Notes: generated by a model not told the origin, from the sequence alone. A stretch of 64,000 nucleotides of DNA from GCA-2706205 sp964215955 (GCA_964215955.1 CAXPDR010000003.1:27790-91789); one strand, 5' to 3'; numbered from the stretch's first letter, positions 34,219 to 43,483 are shown. Translations and numbers: made by a program.

Positions 34219-34242
34219 AACTCCTACATATCAGTAGGAGTT
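34219..34242 (-). promoter_or_regulatory. Hairpin covering the ribosome binding site of hdc
   Basis: Minus-strand AACTCCTAC and GTAGGAGTT form a 9-bp stem with loop TGATAT. The AGGAG of the right arm is the ribosome site of hdc (7 bases before ATG), so the stem would block it. It may also be the terminator of the upstream protease gene, though only ATTTT follows. Confidence 0.6.
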
Positions 34243-34286
34243 TATGTTGCTCAAATTAAAAAGAGTATGATATTTATCAAGTTATA

Positions 34287-35033
34287 TTAATTTCTGTTCA
34301 AGCACGCTTTAATCGCTTGTTTAAGCTTTTGATTACGAGATATTAAAGTCCCTGCATTAGTATTACCCCAAGTTCCGCAGCCACCGTGGGTATGAATACC
34401 AATGATTTCGTTTGTACTTTGGAGAATAAGGGAAGATCCTGAATTTCCACCCATTGTGTCTACTGTGTACGCAATTCTAGACTTTGAGCTTGCCCATCCT
34501 CCAAGTTTTTTGACTTTTCCTGTATGAGTTTGCTGGGCAAAATTTCTGATTGAGTCTTGTCCGTCTTTCCCATAACCACTGATTCTGATTGTTTTTCCTC
34601 TCACTTTGGAAATATTCAGATTCACAGAAAGGTGACCTTGAACTTCTCCTGGATACTTCCCAGTTATTGGGTTTTTCTTTAGTTCAAAGACTGCCCAGTC
34701 ATCACCTTCACCATTCTCCTGCCATACTAGAGTTTCTTTGTTTAAATAATAAATATCCCTTGGATTTGCTGGTTGAGGCTTTGTTTCAATTGATTCTGGA
34801 ACATTAAAAGAAACTTTGGAAAGTGCTCCAACACAGTGACCTGCTGAAATGGCACATTTATCACTAATCATAGTGGCAGTACAGCCATAGGTTCCTGAAA
34901 GTTTTGAAGCTCGCCCAATTTCATTCTCATAAGAAAGAACTCTATCGTCTTCTTCGCCACAAATAGATTTTTCACTTGAGAATGTTAGGGGAGTAAAAAT
35001 GGCCAATCCTAGCCCTAGCAGCAGATGCTTCAT
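34287..35033 (-). CDS. Exported trypsin/V8-like serine protease
   Basis: A 248-residue protein with signal peptide (ends TFSSEK region) and the chymotrypsin-fold triad: H66 in ISAGHC, D112 in DDWAVF, S198 in GGNSGSS. GHCVGA, YGCTATMISDKCAISAGH and HTHGGCG with paired cysteines fit trypsin-like or V8-like glutamyl endopeptidases. The short propeptide (residues about 20-40, ending ENEIGRA) suggests activation by cleavage. It is probably secreted; in predatory bacteria such enzymes help degrade prey, an inference here. Confidence 0.9.
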   Translation of the reverse strand: MKHLLLGLGLAIFTPLTFSSEKSICGEEDDRVLSYENEIGRASKLSGTYGCTATMISDKCAISAGHCVGALSKVSFNVPESIETKPQPANPRDIYYLNKETLVWQENGEGDDWAVFELKKNPITGKYPGEVQGHLSVNLNISKVRGKTIRISGYGKDGQDSIRNFAQQTHTGKVKKLGGWASSKSRIAYTVDTMGGNSGSSLILQSTNEIIGIHTHGGCGTWGNTNAGTLISRNQKLKQAIKACLNRN

Positions 35034-35106
35034 AAAAAAAATCCTTTTTATTTAATTTTAGGCCTTAGCCGTAAAATCTCCAAGAAAATAAAACTGGAGT
35101 AATTAG

Positions 35107-35481
35107 ATGGGTTTGATTAACATAGTTATAATGAATAAAATATTTTTTAAGATTATTCACTTTATTAAAATTATCTGGCGTTTAATCACCAGTGTTCCCT
35201 TCTTAACTCTATCTTTTTTTGGAAATACAATAGTATTTTTGTTTGCTACTATTATTTGGTTTTTGGAAAAGGACGTTAATCCAAAAATTGCTAATTATAT
35301 GGATGCCCTTTGGTGGAGTTTTTCTACGACATCAACAGTTGGGTATGGGGATATTGTTCCTGTTACAATTATAGGAAAGCTGTTTGGTATAGCTTTAATG
35401 CTCATTGGAGTTGCTATCTTCGCCATTTATACAGCTCTTTTTGCAAGAACAATTATTGATGACGAAAATTACATGGATTAA
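35107..35481 (+). CDS. Two-helix potassium channel (KcsA type)
   Basis: A 124-residue inner-membrane protein starting behind GGAG. Helix 1 is at about 32-53, the pore helix and filter at 66-82 with T77-V-G-Y-G-D82 (the K+ selectivity sequence TVGYG), and helix 2 at about 88-113. No RCK, cyclic-nucleotide or other gating domain is attached, and no voltage-sensor helices. It should form a tetramer passing K+. It is convergent with the cardiolipin synthase gene, overlapping it by 4 bases. Confidence 0.92.
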   Translation: MGLINIVIMNKIFFKIIHFIKIIWRLITSVPFLTLSFFGNTIVFLFATIIWFLEKDVNPKIANYMDALWWSFSTTSTVGYGDIVPVTIIGKLFGIALMLIGVAIFAIYTALFARTIIDDENYMD

Positions 35482-36617
35482 TCTTTTTTTCTTTTTAGAA
35501 GGAAAATAAGGCTGAGCCAAGTCACAAGGTTTGTAAGAAAATAAAAGGCACCAACGAGAATCCTATTTTTTTTACTCTGTAGAGATCCTTCTTTTATTTC
35601 AGTTGAATTATTAATGATATTTTCAAATTCTTTTTTTATGATTTTTCCAAAACTCTTGTCTAAAATTTCATAATTTATTTCTAGATTGGCGTATCGACTA
35701 ATGAAATTGTGATTGTATGATCCGATTGTAATCCAGTGATTATCAATCATAGCAAGCTTTCCATGAATAATACTTTTGTCGTATTCATAAATCTTAATCC
35801 CATTAGATAAATACCAGTTATAAAAATAATTCTCAATAATTCTAGTTACAGGATGATCAGACTTAGAACCGAAGATGAGATGAATATTGATATTTCTCTT
35901 TTTTGCCTTTTTAAGGGCATTTAAAAGCTTTTTACCGGGAATGAAATATGTGGCCAATAAATAAATTTCTGACTCAGACTTACTTATAGCACTAAGATAG
36001 CTTTTAAAAATTTGTTTTTTATTTCTAGTCCAGTCATTTAAGTTGGTCTTTACCATTGAAACATTGGTTAAATCTACCTGAGGAGCTCGAAAAGAATTGA
36101 ATAGTTTTTTATGACTAGGAAAACTTTTTTTGTATAGGGGTAAGACTTTTAGAAAAGTATTATAGACCTCTTCTCCGCTGACAATACAGGCGTAATCTAG
36201 CCAAGGATAGTTATTTTCCGGTAAATTAAACTTTTTAGCATAATTAATACCTCCTAGGAGACAATGAAGGTTATCAATAATTAAAACCTTTTGATGAAGC
36301 CTACGATTGTAATTTTGAAAAGATAAAAAAGGAGTAAAAAAAGAAAAATAGATTTTATTTCTGTTTAACTCTTCAATCTTTTTATCTCTGAAATCCTGTG
36401 ATCCAAAAGCATCAAAAATAATGAATACATGAACGTCTCTTTTGGCAGCATATTTAAGTTCTTCTAGAATCTTATTTGTAATTTGATCTTCTTCAAATAT
36501 GTAAGTGTGAAGAAAAATAAAATTTTTAGCCTGACTAATTAGTTCTAGATTGGCATCAATAAATTGCTGACCATTTCTTATTAGATTTACTTTATTTTTA
36601 GAACTTGCACCCTTCAT
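35478..36617 (-). CDS. clsB: Cardiolipin synthase-like phospholipase D protein (ClsB type)
   Basis: A 379-residue protein with two phospholipase D motifs: H108-x-K110-x4-D115 (LHQKVLIID) and H285-x-K287-x4-D292 (IHGKLAMID), both followed by G-G/S-x-N. A C-terminal membrane helix (FYFLTNLVTWLSLIFLL) ends in RKKKD. This is the arrangement of bacterial cardiolipin synthases, and the next gene upstream is a ybhP-like EEP protein as in the enteric ybhO(clsB)-ybhP order. ClsB uses phosphatidylglycerol and phosphatidylethanolamine; the substrate here is untested. The start overlaps the upstream gene by 4 bases. Confidence 0.85.
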   Translation of the reverse strand: MKGASSKNKVNLIRNGQQFIDANLELISQAKNFIFLHTYIFEEDQITNKILEELKYAAKRDVHVFIIFDAFGSQDFRDKKIEELNRNKIYFSFFTPFLSFQNYNRRLHQKVLIIDNLHCLLGGINYAKKFNLPENNYPWLDYACIVSGEEVYNTFLKVLPLYKKSFPSHKKLFNSFRAPQVDLTNVSMVKTNLNDWTRNKKQIFKSYLSAISKSESEIYLLATYFIPGKKLLNALKKAKKRNINIHLIFGSKSDHPVTRIIENYFYNWYLSNGIKIYEYDKSIIHGKLAMIDNHWITIGSYNHNFISRYANLEINYEILDKSFGKIIKKEFENIINNSTEIKEGSLQSKKNRILVGAFYFLTNLVTWLSLIFLLKRKKD

Positions 36618-37348
36618 AGGTCTAACTCACAATACAGAGGAAGGTGATCTGATATGATTTGCCATTCTTTTGAATTTAAAACTTCCGCCTTAATTGGAAT
36701 TAAACCTTTAGAATAAATGCGGTCTAAACTGAGCATTGGAAACATCATTGGAAATGTTCTTCCATAATCTCCATGAAGGGTTTTGTGTACTTCTTTAAGA
36801 TTTTCAATATCTAAAAGATTCGTGCTCGCTCTTTTGTTCCAATCGTTAAAATCTCCACATAAAAGAGTTGGATGGTGATTATCTATATTAGCTAAAATAA
36901 ATTTTTTTAAAATTTCATATTGTTTGAGACGATCTCTATTAGTAAGATTTAAATGGGTGCAAAAAGCATGAATAGTTTTATCCTCAATGCTAATTTTTGA
37001 AAATAGGATGGCCCTTTTCTCATAATTATTAATGGTTAAATCTTCAACATGAGAGCTAAGAATAGGAAATTTAGAAAGAATAACATTGCCATGGTGCTTA
37101 TGATCAAAAACGGCATGGTGAGAATAAGCAAAATCATCCCAAAGATCTTTTGCTAAAAATTCAAATTGGTTGGTAATCCAATCATCGAATTTCTTTTCAT
37201 ATTTTTTGTTTTCACCAACAACTTCTTGCAAGAAGACAATGTCTGGATGAAGGATTTGCAAGTTATTTTTTAAAGCATGGAGAGTAAGTTGAGTATTTCT
37301 CCAATTGAATCCTTTGTGAATATTTAGAGTTAAAACTTTTAATCTCAT
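36614..37348 (-). CDS. Endonuclease/exonuclease/phosphatase family protein (YbhP-like)
   Basis: A 244-residue protein with EEP landmarks: LTLNIHKGF at the N terminus, FLQEVVG with metal ligand E42, CTHLNL, CGDFNDW, LDRIYSKG and the terminal SDHLPL. It begins without a signal peptide and its end overlaps the start of the ClsB-type gene (4 bases), as in the enteric ybhP-ybhO pair. EEP enzymes act on phosphoesters; the conserved pairing suggests lipid-linked phosphate chemistry, but the reaction is unknown. Confidence 0.88.
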   Translation of the reverse strand: MRLKVLTLNIHKGFNWRNTQLTLHALKNNLQILHPDIVFLQEVVGENKKYEKKFDDWITNQFEFLAKDLWDDFAYSHHAVFDHKHHGNVILSKFPILSSHVEDLTINNYEKRAILFSKISIEDKTIHAFCTHLNLTNRDRLKQYEILKKFILANIDNHHPTLLCGDFNDWNKRASTNLLDIENLKEVHKTLHGDYGRTFPMMFPMLSLDRIYSKGLIPIKAEVLNSKEWQIISDHLPLYCELDL

Positions 37349-37385
37349 ACTAATAGTTTAGCACAAGATCTTTTTAGAAAAATGA

Positions 37386-37415
37386 TATAGGTCTGAATTT
37401 TACTTCAGACCTATA
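37386..37415 (-). terminator. Terminator hairpin of the thiolase gene
   Basis: TATAGGTCTGAA/TTCAGACCTATA, a 12-bp stem with 6-base loop just past the thiolase stop. The T-run on the minus strand is weak (ATCATTTTT). Confidence 0.7.
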
Positions 37416-37419
37416 CATT

Positions 37420-38688
37420 TTATTTTTCAATTATGGCCGTGACACCCATTCCGCCAGCGGTACATATTGAAATTAGCCCTCTTCCAGATCCTTTCTCATC
37501 TAGCAATTTCGCTAGGCCGGCAACAATTCTTCCACCGGTCGCTGCAAAAGGGTGTCCAAGGGCAAGTGAGCCACCTTTAACATTTAATTTCGTTCTATCA
37601 ATTTCTCCAAGAGGAGCCTCAAGACCTAATTTGTTTTTACAGAAGTCTTCAGATTTCCAGGCTTCTAGGGTACAAAGAACTTGAGCTGCAAATGCTTCAT
37701 GTATTTCATAGTAATCAAAATCTTGAAGCGTGAGACCTGCTTTTGCTAACATTTTAGGAACAGCGTAAGCTGGGGCCATAAGCAGACCTTCATCATCTAC
37801 ATAGTTTACTGCCGCTGACTGGGCAATAGTTAAGTAGGCTAATGGTTTAAAATTATTTTCTTTTGCATATTCTTCTGAACAGAGAAAAACACAACTAGCT
37901 CCATCAGTTAAAGCTGTAGAGTTTGCTGCTGTCAGAGTTCCTTTTCCTGAATCTCTATCAAATGCAGGTTTAAGCTTTGCTAATTTTTCAAGTGGAGCCT
38001 GTCTTAGAATTCCATCTTTTTTCTTGCCTTTGAACTCAACAACTAAGTCATCATACCAGCCTTCTTCATAAGCTTTTGCTGCATTATTTTGAGACTCAAA
38101 TGCGAGTTGATCTTGATCTTCTCGTTTTATGTTCCAAGTTTTGGCCATATCTTCACAACTTTCTCCCATACTTTTTCCTGTCCGCGGTTCTTTTATCGCT
38201 GGAAGCTTTGGCATGAGTTCTTTCGGATTAAATCCTGCTAATACTTTCAACCTTTCAGGTAAAGACCTTGCAGCTGCAAGTTTTAGTAGCCTGTCAGAAA
38301 AGGACTTCTTAAACTCTACTGGTACGTCTGAATTGGTATCAGCTCCACCAGCAATTCCACACTCAATTTGACCAAGAGCTATTTTATTTGCGACATGAAC
38401 GACAGTTTCAAGGGATGTCCCACAAGCTTTTTGAATATCGGTTGCGGGAGTTGAGGGACTTAACTTTGAGTCCATAACCATCTCTCTCGCTAGGGCAAAG
38501 TCATAAGCATGTTTATTTACAGCACCCATGGAAACTTCACCTATCTCTTTTCCTTCCAGTTTAAGCTCTGACACAAGGGCATCCATGGCCGGCTTCATTA
38601 GCTCTCTAAGTGTGAGTCCCATATAATGGGTTGAAGAACGCATAAACGGAATCCTCTTACCTGCAATAATACATACCTTCTTACTCAT
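37420..38688 (-). CDS. Acetyl-CoA C-acyltransferase (thiolase, FadI/FadA type)
   Basis: A 422-residue enzyme that cleaves 3-ketoacyl-CoA in beta-oxidation or runs in the reverse direction. Active residues are in place: acyl-accepting C89 (QKACGTSLE), the histidine in the YEIHEAFAAQ segment, GGSLALGHPFAATGGR, and the second cysteine in ISICTAGGMGVTAI. Length and the long loop at about 195-230 fit the FadI-like group. AGGGGA precedes the ATG. No alpha subunit (hydratase/dehydrogenase) gene is next to it. Confidence 0.93.
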   Translation of the reverse strand: MSKKVCIIAGKRIPFMRSSTHYMGLTLRELMKPAMDALVSELKLEGKEIGEVSMGAVNKHAYDFALAREMVMDSKLSPSTPATDIQKACGTSLETVVHVANKIALGQIECGIAGGADTNSDVPVEFKKSFSDRLLKLAAARSLPERLKVLAGFNPKELMPKLPAIKEPRTGKSMGESCEDMAKTWNIKREDQDQLAFESQNNAAKAYEEGWYDDLVVEFKGKKKDGILRQAPLEKLAKLKPAFDRDSGKGTLTAANSTALTDGASCVFLCSEEYAKENNFKPLAYLTIAQSAAVNYVDDEGLLMAPAYAVPKMLAKAGLTLQDFDYYEIHEAFAAQVLCTLEAWKSEDFCKNKLGLEAPLGEIDRTKLNVKGGSLALGHPFAATGGRIVAGLAKLLDEKGSGRGLISICTAGGMGVTAIIEK

Positions 38689-38813
38689 AATTTTCCCCTT
38701 TTAGCATAATTTCTAATTACTATTGTAGCACGATCGTTCGTTTTTAACCTAGGCATTTTTGTCTTATTAACTATATGTTATTACAATAATCAAAAGATTT
38801 TTAAGGAGTTAAA

Positions 38814-39233
38814 ATGCAATTTCTTCACAGTATGATCAGAGTAAAAGACTTAGATAAAGCGCTTCACTTTTTTGTCGACCTTTTAGGATTAAGTGAGGTG
38901 AGAAGAAAAGATTATGAAAGTGGTAGATTCACCCTGGTTTATTTAAAATCGAAAGGTTCAGATGCTGAAGTTGAACTTACCCATAATTGGGATCATGAAG
39001 TTGATTATACTTCCGGTAAAAACTTTGGTCATCTAGCATTTGCTGTAGATAATATTTATGAGGTTTGTGATCGATTACAAAATGCAGGTGTAGAAATTAA
39101 TAGGCCCCCAAGGGATGGATATATGGCCTTCATTAAAACCCCAGATAATATTTCCATTGAGCTGCTTCAAAAGGGAGATCCGCTTCCTGCTGCAGAGCCT
39201 TGGGCCTCTATGCCAAATATCGGAGATTGGTGA
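38814..39233 (+). CDS. gloA: Lactoylglutathione lyase (glyoxalase I)
   Basis: A 139-residue enzyme that isomerises the methylglyoxal-glutathione hemithioacetal. MIRVKDLDKALHFFVDLLGL is the family start; metal ligands H5, E54 (VELTHNW), H73 (FGHLAFAV) and E116 (ISIELLQK) are all present. AAGGAG lies before the ATG. It points away from the thiolase, and its 125-base upstream gap carries the promoters of both. Confidence 0.95.
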   Translation: MQFLHSMIRVKDLDKALHFFVDLLGLSEVRRKDYESGRFTLVYLKSKGSDAEVELTHNWDHEVDYTSGKNFGHLAFAVDNIYEVCDRLQNAGVEINRPPRDGYMAFIKTPDNISIELLQKGDPLPAAEPWASMPNIGDW

Positions 39234-39353
39234 TTTCTGACTAATTTGTTTCTTAATTTAAAAAGACAAAGTTAAGAAAATTGATATTTACTTTTTATTA
39301 ATAATTTTCCGATAAGGTCATATCTAAGAAATTTATTCTTTGAGGACTATGAG

Positions 39354-40622
39354 ATGGGAAATAAAAAAAACCGTAGAGAGTTTCTAAAAGACTCGACTAA
39401 AACGATTATTACCGGAGCTGCTTTATTTCATGCCCCCTACATTATTGCTAAAAAAAGACCAGTAGTTAGGGTTCTAGGAACTCACGTAACACTTCAAGAA
39501 GAACTGAGAAAGCTCGCAATGAAAGATTTAGGAATTGATCTTAAGTTCGAACCTAAAGGAAGTGCGGCCGTTCTTCAAAAAGCTTCCAGTAGTCCAGAGT
39601 CTTTTGATTTATATGAGCAATGGTCTGATAGTATAAACATTTTATGGCAAGCCAACGCAATTCAACCTATCGATATTGAAAGGTTGAAGTATTGGAATGA
39701 AATCAATTCTTTAACTAAAACTGGAAAGGTTGCTCCTGAAGCGAAATTGGGTTTAGGGGATGCACCCAATAAAATTCTCTATATTCAAAAAGACAAAACT
39801 CTTGGATCTAATCCAACAGGACAAATTAGTTTTATGCCTTATGTGCATAATGTAGATTCTTTTGGTTATAACACAAATTTAATCCCTAAGGGCATTCCCT
39901 ATGAAACTGAAAGTTGGGCATGGCTCTTAGATCCAAAGTACAAAGGAAAAGTAGGGCTAGTTAATGCTCCGACGATAGGTATCTTTGATGCAGCTCTAGC
40001 CGCACAGGCTTCGGGGCTTATGAAGTTTAAAGATATGGGAAATATGACGATTCAAGAAATTGATAAGTTATTTGAAATCCTCATAGCTAAAAAACAAGAG
40101 GGACAATTTGCTGGGTTTTGGTCTTCGGTGCCTCAAAGTATTGAGTTTATGGTAGATAAAAGAGTTTCCATTGAATCTATGTTCTCTCCTGGAGTATCTG
40201 GAGCCAGAGGTCAAGGAATTCCTGTCACATATGCTTCACCCAAAGAAGGTTATAGAGCGTGGCATGGAGTTATGTGTATGTCCTCTAAAACAACTGGTCA
40301 TGCAAGAGATGCTGCCTATGAGTATATGAATTGGTGGCTTTCAGGGCAGCCAGGAGCTTTTATTGCGAGACAGGGATATTATATTTCAAATCCAGAAAGG
40401 TCGAGAGAGCTTCTTCCAAAGCACGAGTGGGATTATTGGTATGAAGGAAAAGTCGCTATCCAGAATCTAAAGGGAACGGATGGAAAAATCTCTGTAAAGA
40501 AAGGCGAGATTAGAGATGGCGGATCGTATATAAAGAGGTTTTCTAATATTGCAGTGTGGAATACGGTAATGAATAATTACGATTATAGTTTGGATAAATG
40601 GTATGAATTTTTAAATTCATAA
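39354..40622 (+). CDS. Tat-exported extracellular solute-binding protein without transporter
   Basis: A 422-residue periplasmic binding protein of the PotD/Fbp-like class. The N terminus has a twin-arginine signal (NRREFLKDS). Features include VVRVLGTHVTLQEEL, FDLYEQWSDS, VHNVDSFGYNT, SWAWLLDPKYKGKVGL and an aromatic C-terminal half. No permease or ATPase is encoded nearby; the next gene, 10 bases on, is a hybrid sensor kinase. The protein is therefore likely to present its ligand to that kinase, as TorT does for TorS, rather than to feed uptake. The ligand is unknown; polyamine-like molecules or oxyanions are possibilities. Confidence 0.88.
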   Translation: MGNKKNRREFLKDSTKTIITGAALFHAPYIIAKKRPVVRVLGTHVTLQEELRKLAMKDLGIDLKFEPKGSAAVLQKASSSPESFDLYEQWSDSINILWQANAIQPIDIERLKYWNEINSLTKTGKVAPEAKLGLGDAPNKILYIQKDKTLGSNPTGQISFMPYVHNVDSFGYNTNLIPKGIPYETESWAWLLDPKYKGKVGLVNAPTIGIFDAALAAQASGLMKFKDMGNMTIQEIDKLFEILIAKKQEGQFAGFWSSVPQSIEFMVDKRVSIESMFSPGVSGARGQGIPVTYASPKEGYRAWHGVMCMSSKTTGHARDAAYEYMNWWLSGQPGAFIARQGYYISNPERSRELLPKHEWDYWYEGKVAIQNLKGTDGKISVKKGEIRDGGSYIKRFSNIAVWNTVMNNYDYSLDKWYEFLNS

Positions 40623-40632
40623 TTAGGCTTAG

Positions 40633-42864
40633 ATGAATACAATTTACAAGTATTTGCAAAACTTTAAAATTAAGGATCAGATCCTTTTTGTATTCCTAGC
40701 AATGCTTTTAGTTTATATTTCTTTTTCGTTATTTGGAATTTCTTCTGTGATAAAAGTATCAGATTCAAGTCGAAATTCCCAAATTCAAATGGATAGTTCA
40801 GCTAGAATTCTCATTATAGAGAAAATAATTTCAGATATTCAAAAAGAAGCCCTAGCTTATTCACTCAGTGGGAGTTCAGGAAGTCTTAAAAAAATTAAAA
40901 ACAATTACCAATTTATTAAGGATGAATTAGATCTGGCCAAAGGTGCAGAGGTTAAAAGAGAAAAACTGCATATAATAAATCAAATGATTAATGTGGTAGA
41001 TCATTATGGGGAAAATATTGAATCCCTAAAGAAGCGATATGAAATCCTTCAAAACTCTCTTAGAAAAGAACTTCCTGAACTTACGGGGCTAGGATTGTGG
41101 GAACTAGAAGGGATTTCATTAGCACTTAAGGGAAACACAAAAAAAATTGCCTTGGTTCAAGATATTGAGGGTAAGTGGCTTTTGTTAGCATTAAAAAGTA
41201 GAGATTTTATTTCTCAAAGAAAGTATTCAATAAAAAAAGAAATCAAGTCAATTTATGAAGAACTAAAAAATGTGTCCATGAAAAACAAAGAACTTTTTGG
41301 CTTCAAAAAAATACTTAATGATTATATGAATGAGTTTAATAAGGCTGTCCAAGCAAATCGGCTTTATTTATCTCTTATAAATGTGGTTATGGCCGGGGAT
41401 GCGTTAGAGTTTTCTACTTTGGCCGAAAGGCTAGGGGATATCACTTTAGACGAATTAAGAGATAGTGCAACTCAAACAGAACAAATTTTAGATGATTCAT
41501 TTTGGGTTTCAATTTTGACTTTAAGTATTTCAATTCCACTAGTATTACTTTTTGTTTTTATCTTTAATCAAAATATTTCTAAGTCTATTACAGAGATTTC
41601 TCAAGTTTTTATTGATTTTATTAATGGAAACTTAGATGTCTCAATTCCTGGGCTAGATCGTAAAGATGAAATAGGTTTATTGGCAACAGCAGCGGATGCA
41701 TTTAAAAAACAAGGTCACGAATTAGTTAAAGCTAAAGAGGAAGCGGATAAGGCCAGAAATATTAAATCAGATTTTCTTGCAAATATGAGTCATGAAATAA
41801 GAACTCCGATGAATGGAGTTTTAGGTATGGTTTCAATGCTAGAGGAAACTAAACTTACCAAAGAACAAAAAGAAATGCTAAAAACCATTTCTTCATCAGG
41901 AGATAGTTTACTTACTATTCTTAATGATATTTTGGATTTTAGTAAACTTGAATCTGGAAGATTTGAACTTGAAAATGTCCCTTTTGAATTATTACTTTGC
42001 TTAAGTGAAGTGGAGTTTTTGTTTACTAAGGCGGCTCAAGAAAAAGGTATTGATCTTTATTTTGTCATTGATGGTGATGAAGCACCGAAATTTATTTATG
42101 GTGATGTGACAAGATTAAAACAAGTTCTAATTAATCTTTGTAGTAATGCTATTAAGTTTACTTCAACAGGTGAAGTCTTTATGAAAGTGGAAGTTATAAG
42201 AGACGAGAACACTCCACGTTTAAAATTTTCAGTTCATGACACTGGTATTGGAATTCCAAAGGATTCTCTTTCCACATTATTTGATGCCTTCACCCAAGCA
42301 GATACTTCTATTACTAGGAAGTTTGGGGGAACAGGTCTTGGCTTAACAATATCTTCAAAGTTAGTAGGTTTAATGGGTGGAACTCTAAAAGTTGAAAGTG
42401 TGCATGGGGAAGGAACAGTGTTTTTCTTTGATCTTGAATTGAAAGTAGCCAATGAGAATGAGTCGGGTGTTGAAAAAGCCCTAGATGAGGTTGTGAATTT
42501 AGAATCAAATTATAAAATTCTAGTCGCTGAGGATAATGAAGTTAATTTAAAAGTGCTGACAAAAATGCTTGGTAAACTTAATCTATCCTACACCCATGCT
42601 TGGAATGGGAAGGAAGCTGTAGAGATGGCTCGAAGAGAAGACTTTGATATCATCTTAATGGATATGCAAATGCCAATCATGGATGGAATTGAAGCGACAA
42701 GACAGATAAGAACTTTTAATAAAGAAGTTTATATTTTGGCACTAACAGCAAATGTTTTAAATGAAGATAAAGAAAAATGTTTAGCAGTAGGAATGAATTC
42801 TTTTTTTACGAAACCAGTTCGATTTAAAGATCTCAAACACTTCTTCACAAGCTTTAAAGTTTAG
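40633..42864 (+). CDS. Hybrid sensor histidine kinase partner of the binding protein
   Basis: A 743-residue inner-membrane kinase. Helix 1 at about 17-37, a helical periplasmic region (38-285) resembling a four-helix bundle, helix 2 at about 288-312, HAMP (about 315-365), HisKA with MSHEIRTPMNG (H387), ATPase domain with N box (NLCSNAIKF), DTGIGIP and GTGLGLT, and a receiver domain with D677 in ILMDMQMP. The overall order is that of TorS or BvgS-type relays but without an HPt domain. It starts 10 bases after the binding protein stop, so they are one operon. Confidence 0.93.
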   Translation: MNTIYKYLQNFKIKDQILFVFLAMLLVYISFSLFGISSVIKVSDSSRNSQIQMDSSARILIIEKIISDIQKEALAYSLSGSSGSLKKIKNNYQFIKDELDLAKGAEVKREKLHIINQMINVVDHYGENIESLKKRYEILQNSLRKELPELTGLGLWELEGISLALKGNTKKIALVQDIEGKWLLLALKSRDFISQRKYSIKKEIKSIYEELKNVSMKNKELFGFKKILNDYMNEFNKAVQANRLYLSLINVVMAGDALEFSTLAERLGDITLDELRDSATQTEQILDDSFWVSILTLSISIPLVLLFVFIFNQNISKSITEISQVFIDFINGNLDVSIPGLDRKDEIGLLATAADAFKKQGHELVKAKEEADKARNIKSDFLANMSHEIRTPMNGVLGMVSMLEETKLTKEQKEMLKTISSSGDSLLTILNDILDFSKLESGRFELENVPFELLLCLSEVEFLFTKAAQEKGIDLYFVIDGDEAPKFIYGDVTRLKQVLINLCSNAIKFTSTGEVFMKVEVIRDENTPRLKFSVHDTGIGIPKDSLSTLFDAFTQADTSITRKFGGTGLGLTISSKLVGLMGGTLKVESVHGEGTVFFFDLELKVANENESGVEKALDEVVNLESNYKILVAEDNEVNLKVLTKMLGKLNLSYTHAWNGKEAVEMARREDFDIILMDMQMPIMDGIEATRQIRTFNKEVYILALTANVLNEDKEKCLAVGMNSFFTKPVRFKDLKHFFTSFKV

Positions 42865-43412
42865 CGATTTCCAAATTTAAATGCAGCCCCAAAAGTATAA
42901 CGAGAATCATATTTTTCTGAATCAGTAGCATCTCTATTGTAAACCAGTGTTACTGAAGCATTTAAAGAAAATAAATTTCCAAGGTTTAAAGTGATCCCTG
43001 AACCGGCGTAGGGGTCATATTGAACTGCATCTGTTTCAGTCGAATCTTCACCATTTAGAGTCACTTCTCTCGTTTCTTTTCTGGCCCTAATTCCACTTCT
43101 AAAAAAAACATTATACCAATCCTTAGTAAAAGGCATGAGTCTTAAGCCAAATAATAAATTTTGAGTTTTGGTTTTAGAATCTGAGTCCCCTGTTGAGTAA
43201 GAAACAGTCCCTTGGTTTATTTCGAGTTCACCTGCAAAATGCTCGGTCCCATAAGTCCCTCGAATTCCAGTAAAAACTTCAGTTTTATAGCGACCAGGTT
43301 TTGGTGTGTGTTGGTAAGATCTTTCAAAGCCATACACTGGCTCTATTTTAGTTTCAAGTGCTTTTAAACTAGATGAAAGTAGAATTAAAATAAAAAAGGA
43401 TAAAAATTTCAT
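42861..43412 (-). CDS. Small outer-membrane beta-barrel protein
   Basis: A 183-residue protein with signal peptide (ends SSLKALE). Repeated aromatic strands (GRYKTEVFTGIRGTYG, NVFFRSGIRARKETREV, TLNLGNLFSLNASVTLVYN, YTFGAAFKFGNR) fit an eight-stranded outer-membrane barrel. The last residues KFGNR are not the canonical aromatic ending. It is convergent with the hybrid kinase, overlapping it by 4 bases. Function is unknown. Confidence 0.75.
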   Translation of the reverse strand: MKFLSFFILILLSSSLKALETKIEPVYGFERSYQHTPKPGRYKTEVFTGIRGTYGTEHFAGELEINQGTVSYSTGDSDSKTKTQNLLFGLRLMPFTKDWYNVFFRSGIRARKETREVTLNGEDSTETDAVQYDPYAGSGITLNLGNLFSLNASVTLVYNRDATDSEKYDSRYTFGAAFKFGNR

Positions 43413-43457
43413 ATATTTAGTTTACTTCAATGTTTCGGTGTATGATAAGGTGAAAAA

Positions 43458-43483
43458 TTAGCCGAAGGACTTTACTCGGCTAA
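43458..43483. promoter_or_regulatory. Hairpin in a divergent promoter region
   Basis: TTAGCCGA and TCGGCTAA form an 8-bp stem around a 10-base loop, lying between the starts of two divergent genes (43412 and 43516). No T-run follows, so it is more likely an operator or leader element than a terminator. Confidence 0.35.
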
